From positions 3,041,181-3,105,180 of the forward strand of contig RPFO01000034.1 in the NCBI GenBank assembly GCA_009746045.1: a stretch of 64,000 bases of DNA. Reading direction: 5' to 3'. The number at the start of each line of letters is the position of its first letter. Position 1 is the stretch's first letter. Both the position numbers and the translations under genes were made by a program. This DNA is from Mesostigma viride. Lineage: Eukaryota > Streptophyta > Mesostigmatophyceae > Mesostigmatales > Mesostigmataceae. Below the pieces are notes generated by a model. It was not told the origin of the DNA. It ran no database searches and saw nothing but the letters and a program-made list of their open reading frames with translations. Below, piece by piece: positions 11,565 to 21,966 of the stretch.

Positions 11565-12670
11565 GTTGCATGCGCGAGTGGTGACGCGCAGTAGTAGCTA
11601 CTTTGGTTGGCTGCTGCACTGTTACAGGTGGTCACACTTGTTCTTTTCCTTCATAGGGTTGTTTTATTTTCTTTCGGTGCTGGTAGTCATGCCAGTATCT
11701 TGGAGACAGGCAGGTAGTAGCCAGTCTGGCTATAGCTGCTGCGCTGTTACGGGTGATCACACCTGTCCCTCTTCTTTCTTTTGTTGTTTGGTTATTTCCA
11801 TGTGCTGCTAGTCACGCCAGTATGTTGACACTGTGTCCCTGTGGTTGTAGCCATTAGCTGCCTGTACCATGTACCTCCTTTGCAGGGGCCAGGATGGCTG
11901 CCTGTGCTCATCTTATAGGTGCTATAGTGACAATTGCTATCTTTAGTAGCATCGTCCCTTGTAGTCTTTAGTGACTGCAATATTCTAGCAATATTTGTAT
12001 CAGCTGTGACATGCAGCAGCTAGTAATAGCTGTGTTGTCTAGGTTGCTCTTATTTGCTACTAGACATCGCAATTAGGGATACCCTCATGGCGATTGTTGT
12101 CTCTTTGTTGGGATTAATTAGTTAGAGTGACAGTTGTTGCAACAGTTATAGTCATAGCTGGTGCCATCATGAGTATTTTGTCCCTTGTGCTTCTTTTGGT
12201 TCCTGTGTATATGGCCCTCACGGCCGTCCATGTGAAGTGTATCAACACTTTACCTCTTTTGTTTCCTTAGTGGTTGTCGCCGGCGTTCCACCGGCTTGTT
12301 CCTTTGTGCATCATGTCCATCTTCAAGCGTCGGCCTGTTTGGCAAGGGTAATTAATGTTTCTTACCTTTGACGTATCTATGCGACGTGGTTGTTTCAGGA
12401 TGATGCGCTTGGTTGTTGTAGCTCGGGTACCTTACTTTTCCTTCCAGTCAGGGAGGGTTCTATCAGCATATGCTTTGCAACCTTCCTAGTTGCAGATTTC
12501 ACTTTGCTGAAATGCATGCTGACGTTCATGGACATCAGTTCCCACGTGTGGATCCTACAGGGTTCTCAGTCCTCCTGTCATGCACACTTGTCTCCTCGTA
12601 CTTTTTCCTTCCAGTCAGGGAGGGTTACGTCGCCACAATGTGCAACCTTCTTAGTTGCAGGTTTTAGGCA
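11565..12670 (+). repeat. Degenerate tandem segments in element E
   Basis: Paired motifs recur: CTGTTAC(A/G)GGTG(G/A)TCACAC near 11620 and 11742, AGTCA(T/C)GCCAGTAT near 11687 and 11810, and CCAGTCAGGGAGGGTT followed by GCAACCTTC(C/T)TAGTTGCAG near 12447 and 12612. These look like old internal duplications. No coding signal. Confidence 0.5.
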
Positions 12671-14492
12671 ATGGAGCACTTAAGCTGCATGACGGGCCTG
12701 GGATTGTTGTTGATTTTTGTTGCTTGACATAACAATCTTATGGATCCTATAGGGTTAGCAGTACTCCTTCAGTCTGAAGGCGCTATCAGCATTTTGTTCT
12801 CTTCCCTGTTCTATAAGGGGAGTTAGGACTCTTCACATGGGGTGCATTGGGTTTTACCACCACCCCCACATCATCTATCCTCAGTCGCATTCAGCCCGTT
12901 GCCATCCCCCCTTCCCTGCAAAGCCACCGTGCCAGGAGCCAGCAAGTAGTAATCCTTGTTGTTCGGGGTTGCTGTTGGTCATACATGCTGTTTGCTTGGA
13001 TTGATGTCAGGTGATAATGGGTGTTCATACCCATTTTTGTGGGTGTGTGGCACGTTTCTGTTGCAGGTAGTCATACCTATTTTTTTTGTACTCAATACTA
13101 GCGGTCATGCTGGTAACCGTGGCAATGGTTTATATCGGACATCGCCAGCTAGACACATCTACCATGATGACAGGGGCTCATGATAGCTCAGTACCGGGGA
13201 GTTCCTCGACGTGTTAATAGGGGCAGCCTTGCTTGTGGACCTGATCACTCCACTCTCAGTGCCATTCGGACACACTGATGTTTCGTAGACACTGCCTTGT
13301 CCTGAACTTCACACCCCTTTCTCCCCAGTCTGGGGGTACCCTTGTGGGTACAATGTCTTTGTACCTCAGTTATGGGACGTCTTTTTTGGCTTGATATTCT
13401 ATCTGTTTGGTTTGTTTGGAATTTTTTTTTTCCTTCCCCCCCCCCCCCCTCCGGGTGCTTTCCGTCGCGAGGGCGCTCCGATTCCCATAGAGGGGGGAGG
13501 AGAGAAGAAGAAAGAGGCTTCACAGCCCCTTAGGGGGGGCAGGAGTCACATGGATAATAGGCATCTGTGTGTTACCCAGTTAGTGGACTGAAGGGAGAGG
13601 CTCCCATCCCCCTTAGGGGGGGGAGGATTCAGTGTGCACTCAGGTTACTAGTGTTATTACTAGTGGCTCTAGTAGCAACTAGATATTGTGTCTGTACTAG
13701 TAGTCATACTAGTGGATGCACATGTTGGTCCGAGCATCTGTGTTTGTATTGGTAGTCATACTAGTGAGCTCTAGTGCATGTGTTGGTCCGGACATCGTGG
13801 ATGTACGGGGTTGGTTGTCCTTGGTTCGTCAGTGTCTGAGGTCAACTAGGTCATGTAGTACGTAGGTGTATGAGGGTGTACGTGGTGTGTGCATAAAGGA
13901 TTGGAAGATGCGTATGCGTGTCAGAGGAATCTTTCAATTTTTTTCTTTGAACTTGGTGTGGGTTCCTCCATGCCGAGGCACACGCTTGGCTCCCCCTTAG
14001 GGGGGGGAGGTATCTCATCTCTTTCGTGCGATGGATGTGCGCAGTCATGCACACTTGTCTCTTCCCCACCACACCAATACCAGCCGCATGTCCGCAAGGA
14101 GGAGCTATCTGCTCTTCAGGACCCCGCTCTTCAGGAGGGGTTGGACCTCGGCATTAGTTCATTCGGCGCGGAGTCCCCCTTGTAGTCATACGAGGTGGCG
14201 AGGGACACCGCTTTCATAAGGGTTACGGCGGCGACAAAGAGCGCGGGATACGGTGCGCGCAGTTCGAGCTATGATCACGCCTCAAGTTGCGACATCTGCG
14301 CGACGTCGGCGCAGTGGCGGCAGTCAGCGCTAGGGCGGCCGTCGGGCGAAGTATCACACGCGACTTCCGTCGCAAGCGTATATTTGTGCAACGGTGGTAA
14401 GCCACCGTACATGGAGCCCGCGCTATGCCCCTCAGGTATAGTGGCGACGGGCGACAAGGACAAGGAGACACAGTGGCCACTTCGGCGAGTCG
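12671..14492. other. Element E interior, no gene recognised
   Basis: Non-coding by inspection. It contains an interrupted poly-C tract near 13438-13450 and several CCCTTAGGGGGGG(C/G)AGG motifs (13530, 13610, 13998) that resemble duplicated polypurine tracts. Confidence 0.45.
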
Positions 14493-14804
14493 ATGGACGC
14501 ATCGGCGAGTCATTTGTTGGACAACATGCCGGTTTCCGGCATTAACAAGGCGTCCGACCTCTCTTCGCAGTCCGCGGTGGAGGTCGAGCAGCGGGTTTTC
14601 TCCTAGCTGCAGGCGCTACGTTTAGGTTTGGAGAAACAGATGGTTGCATTGGCAGAGTTGTTTTTTTTTAGGCGCGGTTGTCCACCGCGATGGAAGCGGT
14701 ACTCCATGCAGAAGGTGATGGAGCGGATGTTGACTCCCCAAGCGGCGGCGGGACCTGGGGCTTCTGCACCTTCCAGTGCAGGACCCAATCAGGTCGCGCC
14801 TTAA
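14493..14804 (+). pseudogene. Broken gag-like frame of element E
   Basis: A 103-codon frame starts MDASASHLLDNMPVSG and continues through SLQALRLGLEKQMVALAEL-type helical sequence to a Pro/Ala/Gly-rich end. An in-frame TAG lies at 14604-14606, and a T9 run at 14660-14668 interrupts the helical part. Helix-rich sequence followed by a low-complexity tail, downstream of an LTR, suggests a gag relic, but there is no zinc knuckle or clear homology. Confidence 0.3.
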
Positions 14805-15026
14805 GGGCCGGGCAGGGCAGTCACTAGCGCGACGTTACCGGTGGGTACTGTGACCGTTGCGGGTGGTAATTCCGGGGTTGTGGGGCCGTTAGGTCCCCCA
14901 ATGACGGGCCGGCTTTCCAGTGCCCGTCCAGGGGTCGCACCGGGGCCGTCAGGTCCCCTCGTGGCGGGGCTTTCCAGCCCCTCACACCGACCTTTGGCTC
15001 CTGTCCAGGTTCCCCCTCAGGGGTCT
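14805..15026. other. Pro/Gly-rich non-coding stretch upstream of B1
   Basis: Repeated GGGGCCGT(T/C)AGGTCCCC motifs (about 14881 and 14941). A 63-codon low-complexity frame is not supported as a gene. Confidence 0.4.
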
Positions 15027-15031
15027 GGGTG
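15027..15031. other. TSD of element B1, left copy (GGGTG)
   Basis: GGGTG is followed by AGTTAACG. The partner GGGTG is at 53884-53888. Confidence 0.9.
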
Positions 15032-15161
15032 AGTTAACGTAAAGGATTTACGTTAGATGGATAGAGATTGTTACGCTCTTTCCAACGGCACCTTGAACGC
15101 CTCATTTGGTTAAGAAACGTAAAAGTTATGACGTTTCCTAGGCTGTGCCGACAGTACCCGG
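15032..15161 (+). repeat. B1 5' LTR, first part
   Basis: AGTTAACGTAAAGG... to CCCGG. It continues at 21967 after element A. The same sequence is intact in B2 LTRs (reverse) and at 36893. Confidence 0.9.
15157..15161. other. TSD of element A, left copy (CCCGG)
   Basis: CCCGG lies at 15157-15161 and at 21962-21966. The uninterrupted site GACAGTACCCGGCGCGCC is present at 37011-37028, which proves the insertion point. Confidence 0.95.
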
Positions 15162-15744
15162 TGTTAAAATCGAGTTCGAATTTTATTAAATGATAATTTT
15201 ACGGTAATCAGGTTACAAACTCAGAGCCAAGCCCCCAGCTTAATTTACCAGCGCAACCATAGCCATTGCCAGCATAGCAGCAACAACCGTTGGACCGCCG
15301 CAACACAATGCTGGCTTTTGGATCATCATCGTCTGTCAGGCGGCTAGGCTAGCCTGCAGCGCTAGGCACCGACGCAAGCCTGGGAACGCATCTCCGTTAC
15401 ACATCTCCGTTACAACACACCAGCCGAGTACCGACCAATCGACACACACCAGTATCTCGCCACTTGTCACGCCAGCCGGCAGTACCCAGAATCCTAGTCC
15501 GCACCTCAGTACCGGACCAGTGCCGCACAGCCAAAGTCTAGGGCGTAACTCACGAGGCATAACGCACACAGCGTAACTTAAATCGTTGTGGATCACACAA
15601 GCCAAAATTCAGCCGAACCTCAAAACGGCTAAGTCCCAATGCGCCGAATTAACCCGAACGCCTCGAACCACAAAATGGCTAAGTACCGGCACACAATCAT
15701 TAATTATTTCCATGTGACTGCGAGCTGAAACCTATAATATAACA
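15162..15744 (-). repeat. Element A 3' LTR
   Basis: 583 bp, matching 21379-21961 with one substitution seen. The 89-codon frame inside it (15336-15605, minus) is present in both LTRs and is not a gene. A purine tract (GGGAAAAAGCGG on the minus strand, about 15749-15760) abuts the LTR as the polypurine tract. Confidence 0.95.
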
Positions 15745-16218
15745 CCAGCCGCTTTTTCCCGAGCAGTCACACATCCCACCAATCATTATCTCACTCAGCT
15801 CGAGAGTAACCGACAGACACCTCACCAGGAAGCACTAACACAGGACGCTATGTACTAGGGGAGTCCGCACCCCTCACTTGGCGCCCATTCACGCCCTGGT
15901 AGTACAACCAGCATCTGTCAGTAAGTCAAGTAAGCAAGCGAGAATACAAGACTGATCAAAAGACCACCCTCGGCTCCAACACCAACCACACCCTGAACCC
16001 ACGGACTTTCACACATCACCAACCACAGTCCCCGCCTCCGATCAGGTCCTCAACCCAGGACCATCCCATCAGGTACATCCCCACCAAGATAGAGTTATCC
16101 AACCGTACTGGGTCATCCTGAGATGGGCTCGATCCAGGGGTCATTCCCAGCCCACATGTAATGCGTCCCAACGCCTGCCAGCCTGAAATTCTCATGCCAC
16201 ATGGTCCATTGCCCAGAT
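15745..16218 (-). other. Element A 3' untranslated region
   Basis: 474 bp between the RNase H stop and the 3' LTR. It holds only the polypurine tract; no ORF of note. Confidence 0.7.
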
Positions 16219-18096
16219 CTACATCAAACCCTCCAGCAGTCCTTGCAGATCCCCGAGAGAGCCCCCCATGACCATCCGCAGGAGGCGATACTGGTCGCGC
16301 GCCCCAGCGAACAGCTTGGTCAGCGCATCAGCCGGGTTGAGCTTCCCAGGTAGATGAAGCACGCTCACTGCGTATGACAGTTCCTTGAGTAGTAGGAAAT
16401 CCAGGTCGCGCGTCCTGGACAGGCTGTTGAGAATGAAACTCACAAGCGGCTGACTGTCGGTATGCACAGTCGTGGTCAGTACCAAACGAGCATCCAGCCA
16501 CTTGCCCATCCAGCGCAGAAATTGCTCTAGATACAGGGACGCCTTGATGCACTCACACACCCCGCGACACTCATTGGTATCCGATCCAACTGCCACCCTG
16601 CGGCACAACCTAGAGTACCACCCACAGAGCGAACCATTGCCCTTGGGGTTGGAGAGCACAAACAAGCCGCCCATGCGAGCTCTCGTCTTGGTGAGCTCCC
16701 TGCCCTCGCCAGACGTGTCAGCAAAGCAATGCAACACAATCGGCTGAGAAAGAGACAAACCAGAAAGTACTACACCCTGGCTCTCAGCAACATACTGCTT
16801 GATCACAGACGGAGAAACGAGAGCCAACACCTCATCCACAGTCCTACTTAACACCAGCAGGTCAGGCCCACACACCGCTGCCATCCAGCCGAGCTTGCCA
16901 CGCAATCTGCTCCACAAACCCTTGGCGCACAACTCCTCCACATCGCGCATGAGCTCCTCCCTGTACTTGTCAGGAATACCCAAGTGCATCCGGTGCTTAC
17001 CCGACACCACCCGCAGGGTTTGCACCACCCCGCAAAACACCCGTGGCGTCTGCGGCCCCAATTGCTGCAACTCACCCACTGGGAACCGCCGCCCAATGTC
17101 AGCATAGAATGCATGCAAGGCTGACCGCGAAGCAATGACACGCAAGTCATCCCCATGCAGTTGTACAAACATAGGACCAGACGGCATCCGCGCCACGAAC
17201 AACGATGGGTCGTAGGGAGATACCTCAAACTCTGCGATCTCACCCAACGCACGCATGAGGGTTATCCTCCAAACAATCGACGCGCTCTGCAGACCCTCTA
17301 TAGCCTTGCACAGACCCATGAACTCAGACGTGACCACCTCCTTCCAGAACGGCGGCGTCTGCACCACTAGAGGCGGAGTACCCTCCCACACCTCTTGCGC
17401 CACTTCCTCGCTAGAGTTAGGGAATGCGCGCTTGACATCAATGGACGCACACGCGTAGTCCTTGCCTTCGTCCAGAAAGCTAAGAAAAATCATGCTAACC
17501 ATCCTGAACGTGTCCCATGCCATCCCTGGGGTGTAGAGCTCCTCCTTGGCCAGCGGGCTAGTACCTGCAAACTCTTGTGATACCGGCCTCACGTAGCAGA
17601 TCTCCACACCTGCCTTCACCTTGTGGGACAGCACCATCTTCAGCGGAAGCACCCTAGCCCCCTTCGGCACCGTGTCAAGCGGTTCATACACCCCGTAGCC
17701 CTGCCACTCCTCAAGTGCCTTACGGAATGCACACCACCAGCTCGAGAACCCACTAGGCGTTGACATCTGCAGTACAAGCTCAGGGAATGTGATCGGGGAA
17801 TGTGCGGCTATGTCCCTCTCAGTGATTCCTAGGCTGTTGGGATGCAGTAATGCAGGCATAACCAGGTCAGCAGCTGGCGGGAGATCAGCGCCCCACGCTA
17901 CACCCTCCGTACCCGACAGTGCTGCTAGCCTAGCCACTGTGCTGCAAATGCGACTGAGAGGCTCGACTGACTTGTAAGACTGTAGCTCTATCGACCCGTG
18001 ACCTACTCGGGTTAGCAATGAGCTCTGAATCCGCACATCAGGATGGTCCAGGAAAGGAAGTCCCAAAATGGCGGGTCCATCATACCCCTCGAGCAC
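16219..18096 (-). CDS. Element A pol, end of protease-like region, RT and RNase H
   Basis: The frame opens inside the protease-like segment (LEGYDGPAILGLPFL, residues 2-16). RT follows, with a conserved VRPVSQEF block (about 170), the first catalytic Asp in SIDVKRAF (about 218-225), and the active site LHGDD (about 313-317) where Copia RTs normally have YVDD. RNase H residues appear as ADTS (about 459), NECRGV (about 508), HTDSQ (about 545) and the Copia-type tail HLPGKLNPADALTK (about 581-594). The protein makes cDNA from the element RNA and degrades the RNA strand. It is in the -1 frame relative to the integrase ORF and overlaps it by 85 nt. Either a programmed shift or, more likely, a lost G at 18114-18117 separates them. 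Confidence 0.9.
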   Translation of the reverse strand: MLEGYDGPAILGLPFLDHPDVRIQSSLLTRVGHGSIELQSYKSVEPLSRICSTVARLAALSGTEGVAWGADLPPAADLVMPALLHPNSLGITERDIAAHSPITFPELVLQMSTPSGFSSWWCAFRKALEEWQGYGVYEPLDTVPKGARVLPLKMVLSHKVKAGVEICYVRPVSQEFAGTSPLAKEELYTPGMAWDTFRMVSMIFLSFLDEGKDYACASIDVKRAFPNSSEEVAQEVWEGTPPLVVQTPPFWKEVVTSEFMGLCKAIEGLQSASIVWRITLMRALGEIAEFEVSPYDPSLFVARMPSGPMFVQLHGDDLRVIASRSALHAFYADIGRRFPVGELQQLGPQTPRVFCGVVQTLRVVSGKHRMHLGIPDKYREELMRDVEELCAKGLWSRLRGKLGWMAAVCGPDLLVLSRTVDEVLALVSPSVIKQYVAESQGVVLSGLSLSQPIVLHCFADTSGEGRELTKTRARMGGLFVLSNPKGNGSLCGWYSRLCRRVAVGSDTNECRGVCECIKASLYLEQFLRWMGKWLDARLVLTTTVHTDSQPLVSFILNSLSRTRDLDFLLLKELSYAVSVLHLPGKLNPADALTKLFAGARDQYRLLRMVMGGSLGDLQGLLEGLM

Positions 18097-20111
18097 GCAA
18101 AACGGCGTCTCCTCCCCAAGATCGTCAGCATTACCTCACCCCGCACCGGCATCCTCACTAACCCGGAGAAGTCCTCCACATACCTCCACCTGGACGCAGT
18201 GCACGGCAGATGCCTGGCTACTCCCTCACCCAGCAAGCACACCACCGCGTCAGTGTCCACTTCCAATCGACAACTACCCAGCCCGTCCGAATACCAGTTG
18301 GCAAGCTTAGAGACCGCAGCCACCAGCTCACCTGGCTCACCTCTCTCCTCGACAGCCTCGCTGTCGTCCATGGGGCTATCGCCCTCACTCGGCAATATAG
18401 GCCCCGCGTCGGCCAACCCGCCAACGCCACCAGCCTGCTGCCCCGCACCTGCGGTCAATGCCCCAGCATCGCCGGCCCGTGCAACCCCACCTTCGGCTGG
18501 CTCACCCGCCTCACCGGACCGTGGTACCATCCCACCTTCGGCCACCCGCTCCTTGCCGGCCCGCGAGATGTTGCCCCCCAACTGCCGCTGCTCGCCCACC
18601 GTGGCAGCGCGTCGAGCTTCCTGCAGGCGCTCCACTAGGCGGGCTAGTACCGCGGCGCGCTGCTTCTCCTGGTCGTCAACGGCTGGGGCAACCCCCGAAC
18701 CGCCCGACCCCACGCTAGCGGGACCGCCCTTGGAAGGTGGCAACCCAGCTTCCGGCGAAAGGGAGCGAGTAGGTTGATCAGGCCCACCCCCCTCCCTCAC
18801 CCCCCCTGCAGCCCCGGGATCCCCCGCCTCACCCCCAGCCTGCACACTGGGGTCCCTAACACCTTCCTCAGCGGGTGGGTCTGGCGGCCCCAGCCCGTCA
18901 TAGTAGGGGCGCAGGTGTTTCCACGCTAGCAGCTTGTCGTAGCAACTGTCCTCTAGCGCTACCGAAGCAAGCATGTGATCAGGATCGATCTCCTTGACCA
19001 CACCGGGACCTCTCCATAGGCCCCGTTTTCCATGACTGCCCTCCGCGTAGGCCCAGACCCTGGCGTTCACGCACGGCACATAAACCTGTCCACGTCGCAG
19101 GTCCATCTTTACCATGCGCACGTAACGATCGCTCAAATAATCCCTGTACTCTTCCACAGCCTCAGGTGACAACAAGCCCATCTCCACTCCCTTAGGCGTG
19201 ACTGCCACCTGCCCACCCAACACCTTGACCATTACACGGTTGTTGAGACATTGCTCTATCTCATTGCAGATCACCAGCCTCTCACGATACGAGCCTGTTC
19301 TCATCTTCTCCATGCATGCCATCACCTGCTTCGATGTCTGTATGTGGCGCTCGACAAGACCCTGGTGCTCGTGGTCAGCTACCCCAGCAAGTTCTATCTT
19401 CCCCACACCCGGCTCACCCACACAGCACTCAAACTGCTGATCGCACTCCAACACAGATGCCACACCAAACTTGGACCTGAGGAGACGCAATGCATCACAC
19501 AAGTGCTCCTTCAGCTTGCGCTCAAGTGGCACCATGACCTTGTACCTGGAGAACCTGCCCACTGCAAGCACGTAGTCTCTGTCGTCATACATGAATACAT
19601 CACACTGCACCACACCTCGCTCAAACTCTGGCCTACGTGCATGGAACTTGTGCGGTTTAGGTGCCCGCTCCTGACATTTGCGACACCTTAACCACACCTG
19701 CTTGCACATATCCACTAAGTCTGTGAACCCTAGCATGGCTGCCCACTCCTCACCCGCATGCCCATGCCCTAGTGCTTTGTGTAACCGTGTGGCCATGTTA
19801 AGTACACTGAGCGACCCGGCTGCCTCACCGCACGCCGCACCATTCACATGTGCTGAACTAGGGTCTGGTGAGGTACCACCTACCGGCGGCCCGCCCGCTG
19901 CGGTGTGCCCCCCTGCAGCGCCTCCAACCCACTCATTCCCCATCCCCTGAGACACTGCCCTTCCCCCTTCTGCAGCTGTCCCATGCTCCAGGTGGCCCCC
20001 CTTCTCCCTAGTGCCTGCTAGCACCGCCACCTGAGCACCCAGGTAGGGTGAGTACACCTGGGGGGTCGAGCTGGCCTCCCCTGCACCAGCCCGCATGCCA
20101 ACCTCACCTAG
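18012..20111 (-). CDS. Element A pol, integrase plus start of protease-like domain
   Basis: The frame is open from the codon after the gag UGA (20112-20114). Counting from the first Met (20096): a low-complexity linker, then the zinc-binding HHCC-type region (H106/H111 or H113, C138 and C141). The integrase core follows, with catalytic D166 (VQCD), D219 (ECDQQF) and E249 (GLVERH). Between D219 and E249 are 29 residues, not the usual 35. A basic/aromatic C-terminal region follows (GKRGLWRGPGVV), then an Ala/Gly/Pro-rich linker. A retropepsin-like start (LEVDTDAVVCLLG, D614) and its flap region come last. The final 30 or so residues are out of frame. Integrase inserts cDNA; the protease is expected to cleave the polyprotein. 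Confidence 0.88.
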   Translation of the reverse strand, partial: LGEVGMRAGAGEASSTPQVYSPYLGAQVAVLAGTREKGGHLEHGTAAEGGRAVSQGMGNEWVGGAAGGHTAAGGPPVGGTSPDPSSAHVNGAACGEAAGSLSVLNMATRLHKALGHGHAGEEWAAMLGFTDLVDMCKQVWLRCRKCQERAPKPHKFHARRPEFERGVVQCDVFMYDDRDYVLAVGRFSRYKVMVPLERKLKEHLCDALRLLRSKFGVASVLECDQQFECCVGEPGVGKIELAGVADHEHQGLVERHIQTSKQVMACMEKMRTGSYRERLVICNEIEQCLNNRVMVKVLGGQVAVTPKGVEMGLLSPEAVEEYRDYLSDRYVRMVKMDLRRGQVYVPCVNARVWAYAEGSHGKRGLWRGPGVVKEIDPDHMLASVALEDSCYDKLLAWKHLRPYYDGLGPPDPPAEEGVRDPSVQAGGEAGDPGAAGGVREGGGPDQPTRSLSPEAGLPPSKGGPASVGSGGSGVAPAVDDQEKQRAAVLARLVERLQEARRAATVGEQRQLGGNISRAGKERVAEGGMVPRSGEAGEPAEGGVARAGDAGALTAGAGQQAGGVGGLADAGPILPSEGDSPMDDSEAVEERGEPGELVAAVSKLANWYSDGLGSCRLEVDTDAVVCLLGEGVARHLPCTASRWRYVEDFSGLVRMPVRGEVMLTILGRRRRFACSRGMMDPPFWDFLSWTILMCGFRAHC
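18114..18117 (-). other. Frame change point in element A pol
   Basis: A run of four G (minus strand, ATC TTG GGG AGG) where element-family alignment demands one more base to keep ILG-EETPF-LEGY in one frame. It lies inside the protease-like domain. The local sequence does not match an N NNW WWZ slippery heptamer, so a one-base deletion or assembly error is favoured over programmed frameshifting. Confidence 0.6.
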
Positions 20112-20114
20112 TCA
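20106..20114 (-). promoter_or_regulatory. UGA CUA G(G) stop-codon readthrough context, gag/pol of element A
   Basis: On the minus strand the gag stop reads AGG TGA CTA GGT GAG, and pol continues in frame without another stop for about 700 codons. UGA CUA(G) is an established high-efficiency readthrough context in animal and viral genes, so readthrough is the likely route to Gag-Pol. Confidence 0.8.
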
Positions 20115-20323
20115 CCTACGGCCACCGCCCTGGGCCGCTGGGCACAGGTGAGTGTCCCTCGCAAAGTGCCCTGGCTGCCCACACCTGTGACACACCGCTG
20201 GTGCTTGCGAGTTGGCGTTGCTGCGTGCCTGGAGAGTGTCCTTGTGCCTGTGATAGCAATTGGCTGCCATGTGTCCCGACTTCCCACACACAAAGCATGC
20301 CCCATGCACCGCCGGCTGTGCAC

Positions 20324-20367
<44 letters not shown>

Positions 20368-21338
20368 GAGCGCTGTTGCTGCTGATACGGCGACGCAGCT
20401 GGCTGTTGTGCATGCTGCTGCTGCTGCGGGTATGGCTGCTGTCTACCTTGCTGCCATCGCTTCCCAGGCATGCGCTGCGCTCGGCTGAAGCTGCCCTTAT
20501 TGCCCCTACGCATCGGGCCCCCATTGCCCCGAGGCCCGCTGGGCCCCGCGCCGCTAGAGCCACCACCGCCCGCAATGGCGGCCACCTTGCCCCCATCCGG
20601 CGCTTTAGCAGCACCACCTTGGGCACCACCAGAAGAAGGAATGGAATTCACAGCGACAGGCGGTAATGCAGGGGAAATCAGACCCAGCTCATTGAGCTTA
20701 CCTTGGGCCCGCAGTTGGGCCACCATGTCCCTCTCCTCACCCTCGACAATGCCCGTGATAACCTCAATCGCCTTATTGAGATCATCCTCGGCTTTCTCAC
20801 GCTTGAGAGCTGCCATGGCATTCTGGAAATTAAGGTCCTTGGCATTGCGAACATAACGGTCCACCACCGCCAGTTCCACCACCGGAATGCCATCCTTTAC
20901 ACTCTCGTTTCTCGCATTTCTCAAAGCGAGAAGGTCGAGTGTGTAGGGACGCTTCGGCACCCAATTATAAATGCCAACATGACGAGACTTGGCAGATGCT
21001 TTCGATTCAAGAAGTGCTGCACGCAACCTACCTCCAATTGCAGCGCCCTCGATTTTCTCGTCACGGCAGGAGCGCAGGCAATTTACTAGAATGGCGTTGT
21101 CGGCTCTAAACATTCCGGCATCCCGGAATAGCCCATACAGATCCTCGGTTTTATCTGCATGATCCGCCACAAACGCCTCAAACCTGTCACAGAAATCCTC
21201 TACCAATGTCACTGCCGCATCAAGAGGAATTGTCCCGACTCGTGTTTTGCACAGCTCTATCAAATTCTTCTCATTTCTTAAATCCTTCCACCCAGTACGC
21301 TTTCTCGAATCCGTCTCTTCTTGTTCTTGATCCGACAT
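20112..21338 (-). CDS. gag: Element A gag (nucleocapsid with two zinc knuckles)
   Basis: A 408-residue structural protein that packages element RNA. Residues 1-220 are helix-rich and charged. Residues 230-345 are Gly/Ser/Gln-rich, with a polyglutamine tract of (CAG/CTG)n origin (about 20318-20380). Two zinc knuckles follow: CFVCGKSGHMAANC (348-361, classic CX2CX4HX4C) and a variant starting CHRCGQPGHF (383-399, spacing H-X7-C). The frame ends GRR-UGA, followed directly by CUA G with pol in the same frame. The ATG lies 40 nt inside the LTR boundary and is the only plausible start. Confidence 0.92.
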
Positions 21339-21378
21339 TGCTACGTTTTTCCTTATTAATTAACCCCGTCCTAGTACA

Positions 21379-21961
21379 TGTTAAAATCGAGTTCGAATTT
21401 TATTAAATGATAATTTTACGGTAATCAGGTTACAAACTCAGAGCCAAGCCCCCAGCTTAATTTACCAGCGCAACCATAGCCATTGCCAGCATAGCAGCAA
21501 CAACCGTTGGACCGCCGCAACACAATGCTGGCTTTTGGATCATCATCGTCTGTCAGGCGGCTAGGCTAGCCTGCAGCGCTAGGCACCGACGCAAGCCTGG
21601 GAACGCATCTCCGTTACACATCTCCGTTACAACACACCAGCCGAGTACCGACCAATCGACACACACCAGTATCTCGCCACTTGTCACGCCAGCCGGCAGT
21701 ACCCAGAATCCTAGTCCGCACCTCAGTACCGGACCAGTGCCGCACAGCCAAAGTCTAGGGCGTAACTCACGAGGCATAACGCACACAGCGTAACTTAAAT
21801 CGTTGTGGATCACACAAGCCAAAATTCAGCCGAACCTCAAAACGGCTAAGTCCCAATGCGCTGAATTAACCCGAACGCCTCGAACCACAAAATGGCTAAG
21901 TACCGGCACACAATCATTAATTATTTCCATGTGACTGCGAGCTGAAACCTATAATATAACA
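21379..21961 (-). repeat. Element A 5' LTR
   Basis: 583 bp. On the minus strand it begins TGTTATATTATAGG, which includes a TATA-like stretch, and ends TTTTAACA. It is a direct partner of 15162-15744. Confidence 0.95.
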
Positions 21962-21966
21962 CCCGG
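21962..21966. other. TSD of element A, right copy (CCCGG)
   Basis: Matches 15157-15161. Confidence 0.95.

Larger units (their letters stand above)
15162..21961 (-). mobile_element. Element A: Copia-like LTR retrotransposon, young
   Basis: 6800 bp with 583-bp LTRs ending TGTTA...TAACA. I see one difference between them (C/T near 15643 and 21860), implying very recent insertion. Coding is on the minus strand in the order gag, UGA, integrase, protease-like, RT, RNase H. Gag and integrase share one frame across a UGA CUA G context. A one-base deficit in a G run at 18114-18117 shifts the frame before RT. No envelope ORF. No canonical TGG primer site follows the 5' LTR (sequence there is TGTACTAGGACGGGG). 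Confidence 0.95.

Noticed and set aside
13438..13450. Poly-C tracts here and at 61761-61774 as biological signals
   Set aside because: Simple homopolymers, error-prone in assembly, with no associated feature.
15336..15605. 89-codon minus ORF, repeated at 21553-21822
   Set aside because: Lies inside both LTRs of element A. Duplicated by LTR identity, not by selection, and has no domain.
18012..18096. Programmed -1 frameshift between integrase and RT of element A
   Set aside because: The frame change lies inside the protease domain at a plain G run without a slippery heptamer. B2 and C read through the same region in one frame, so a deletion or assembly error is simpler.
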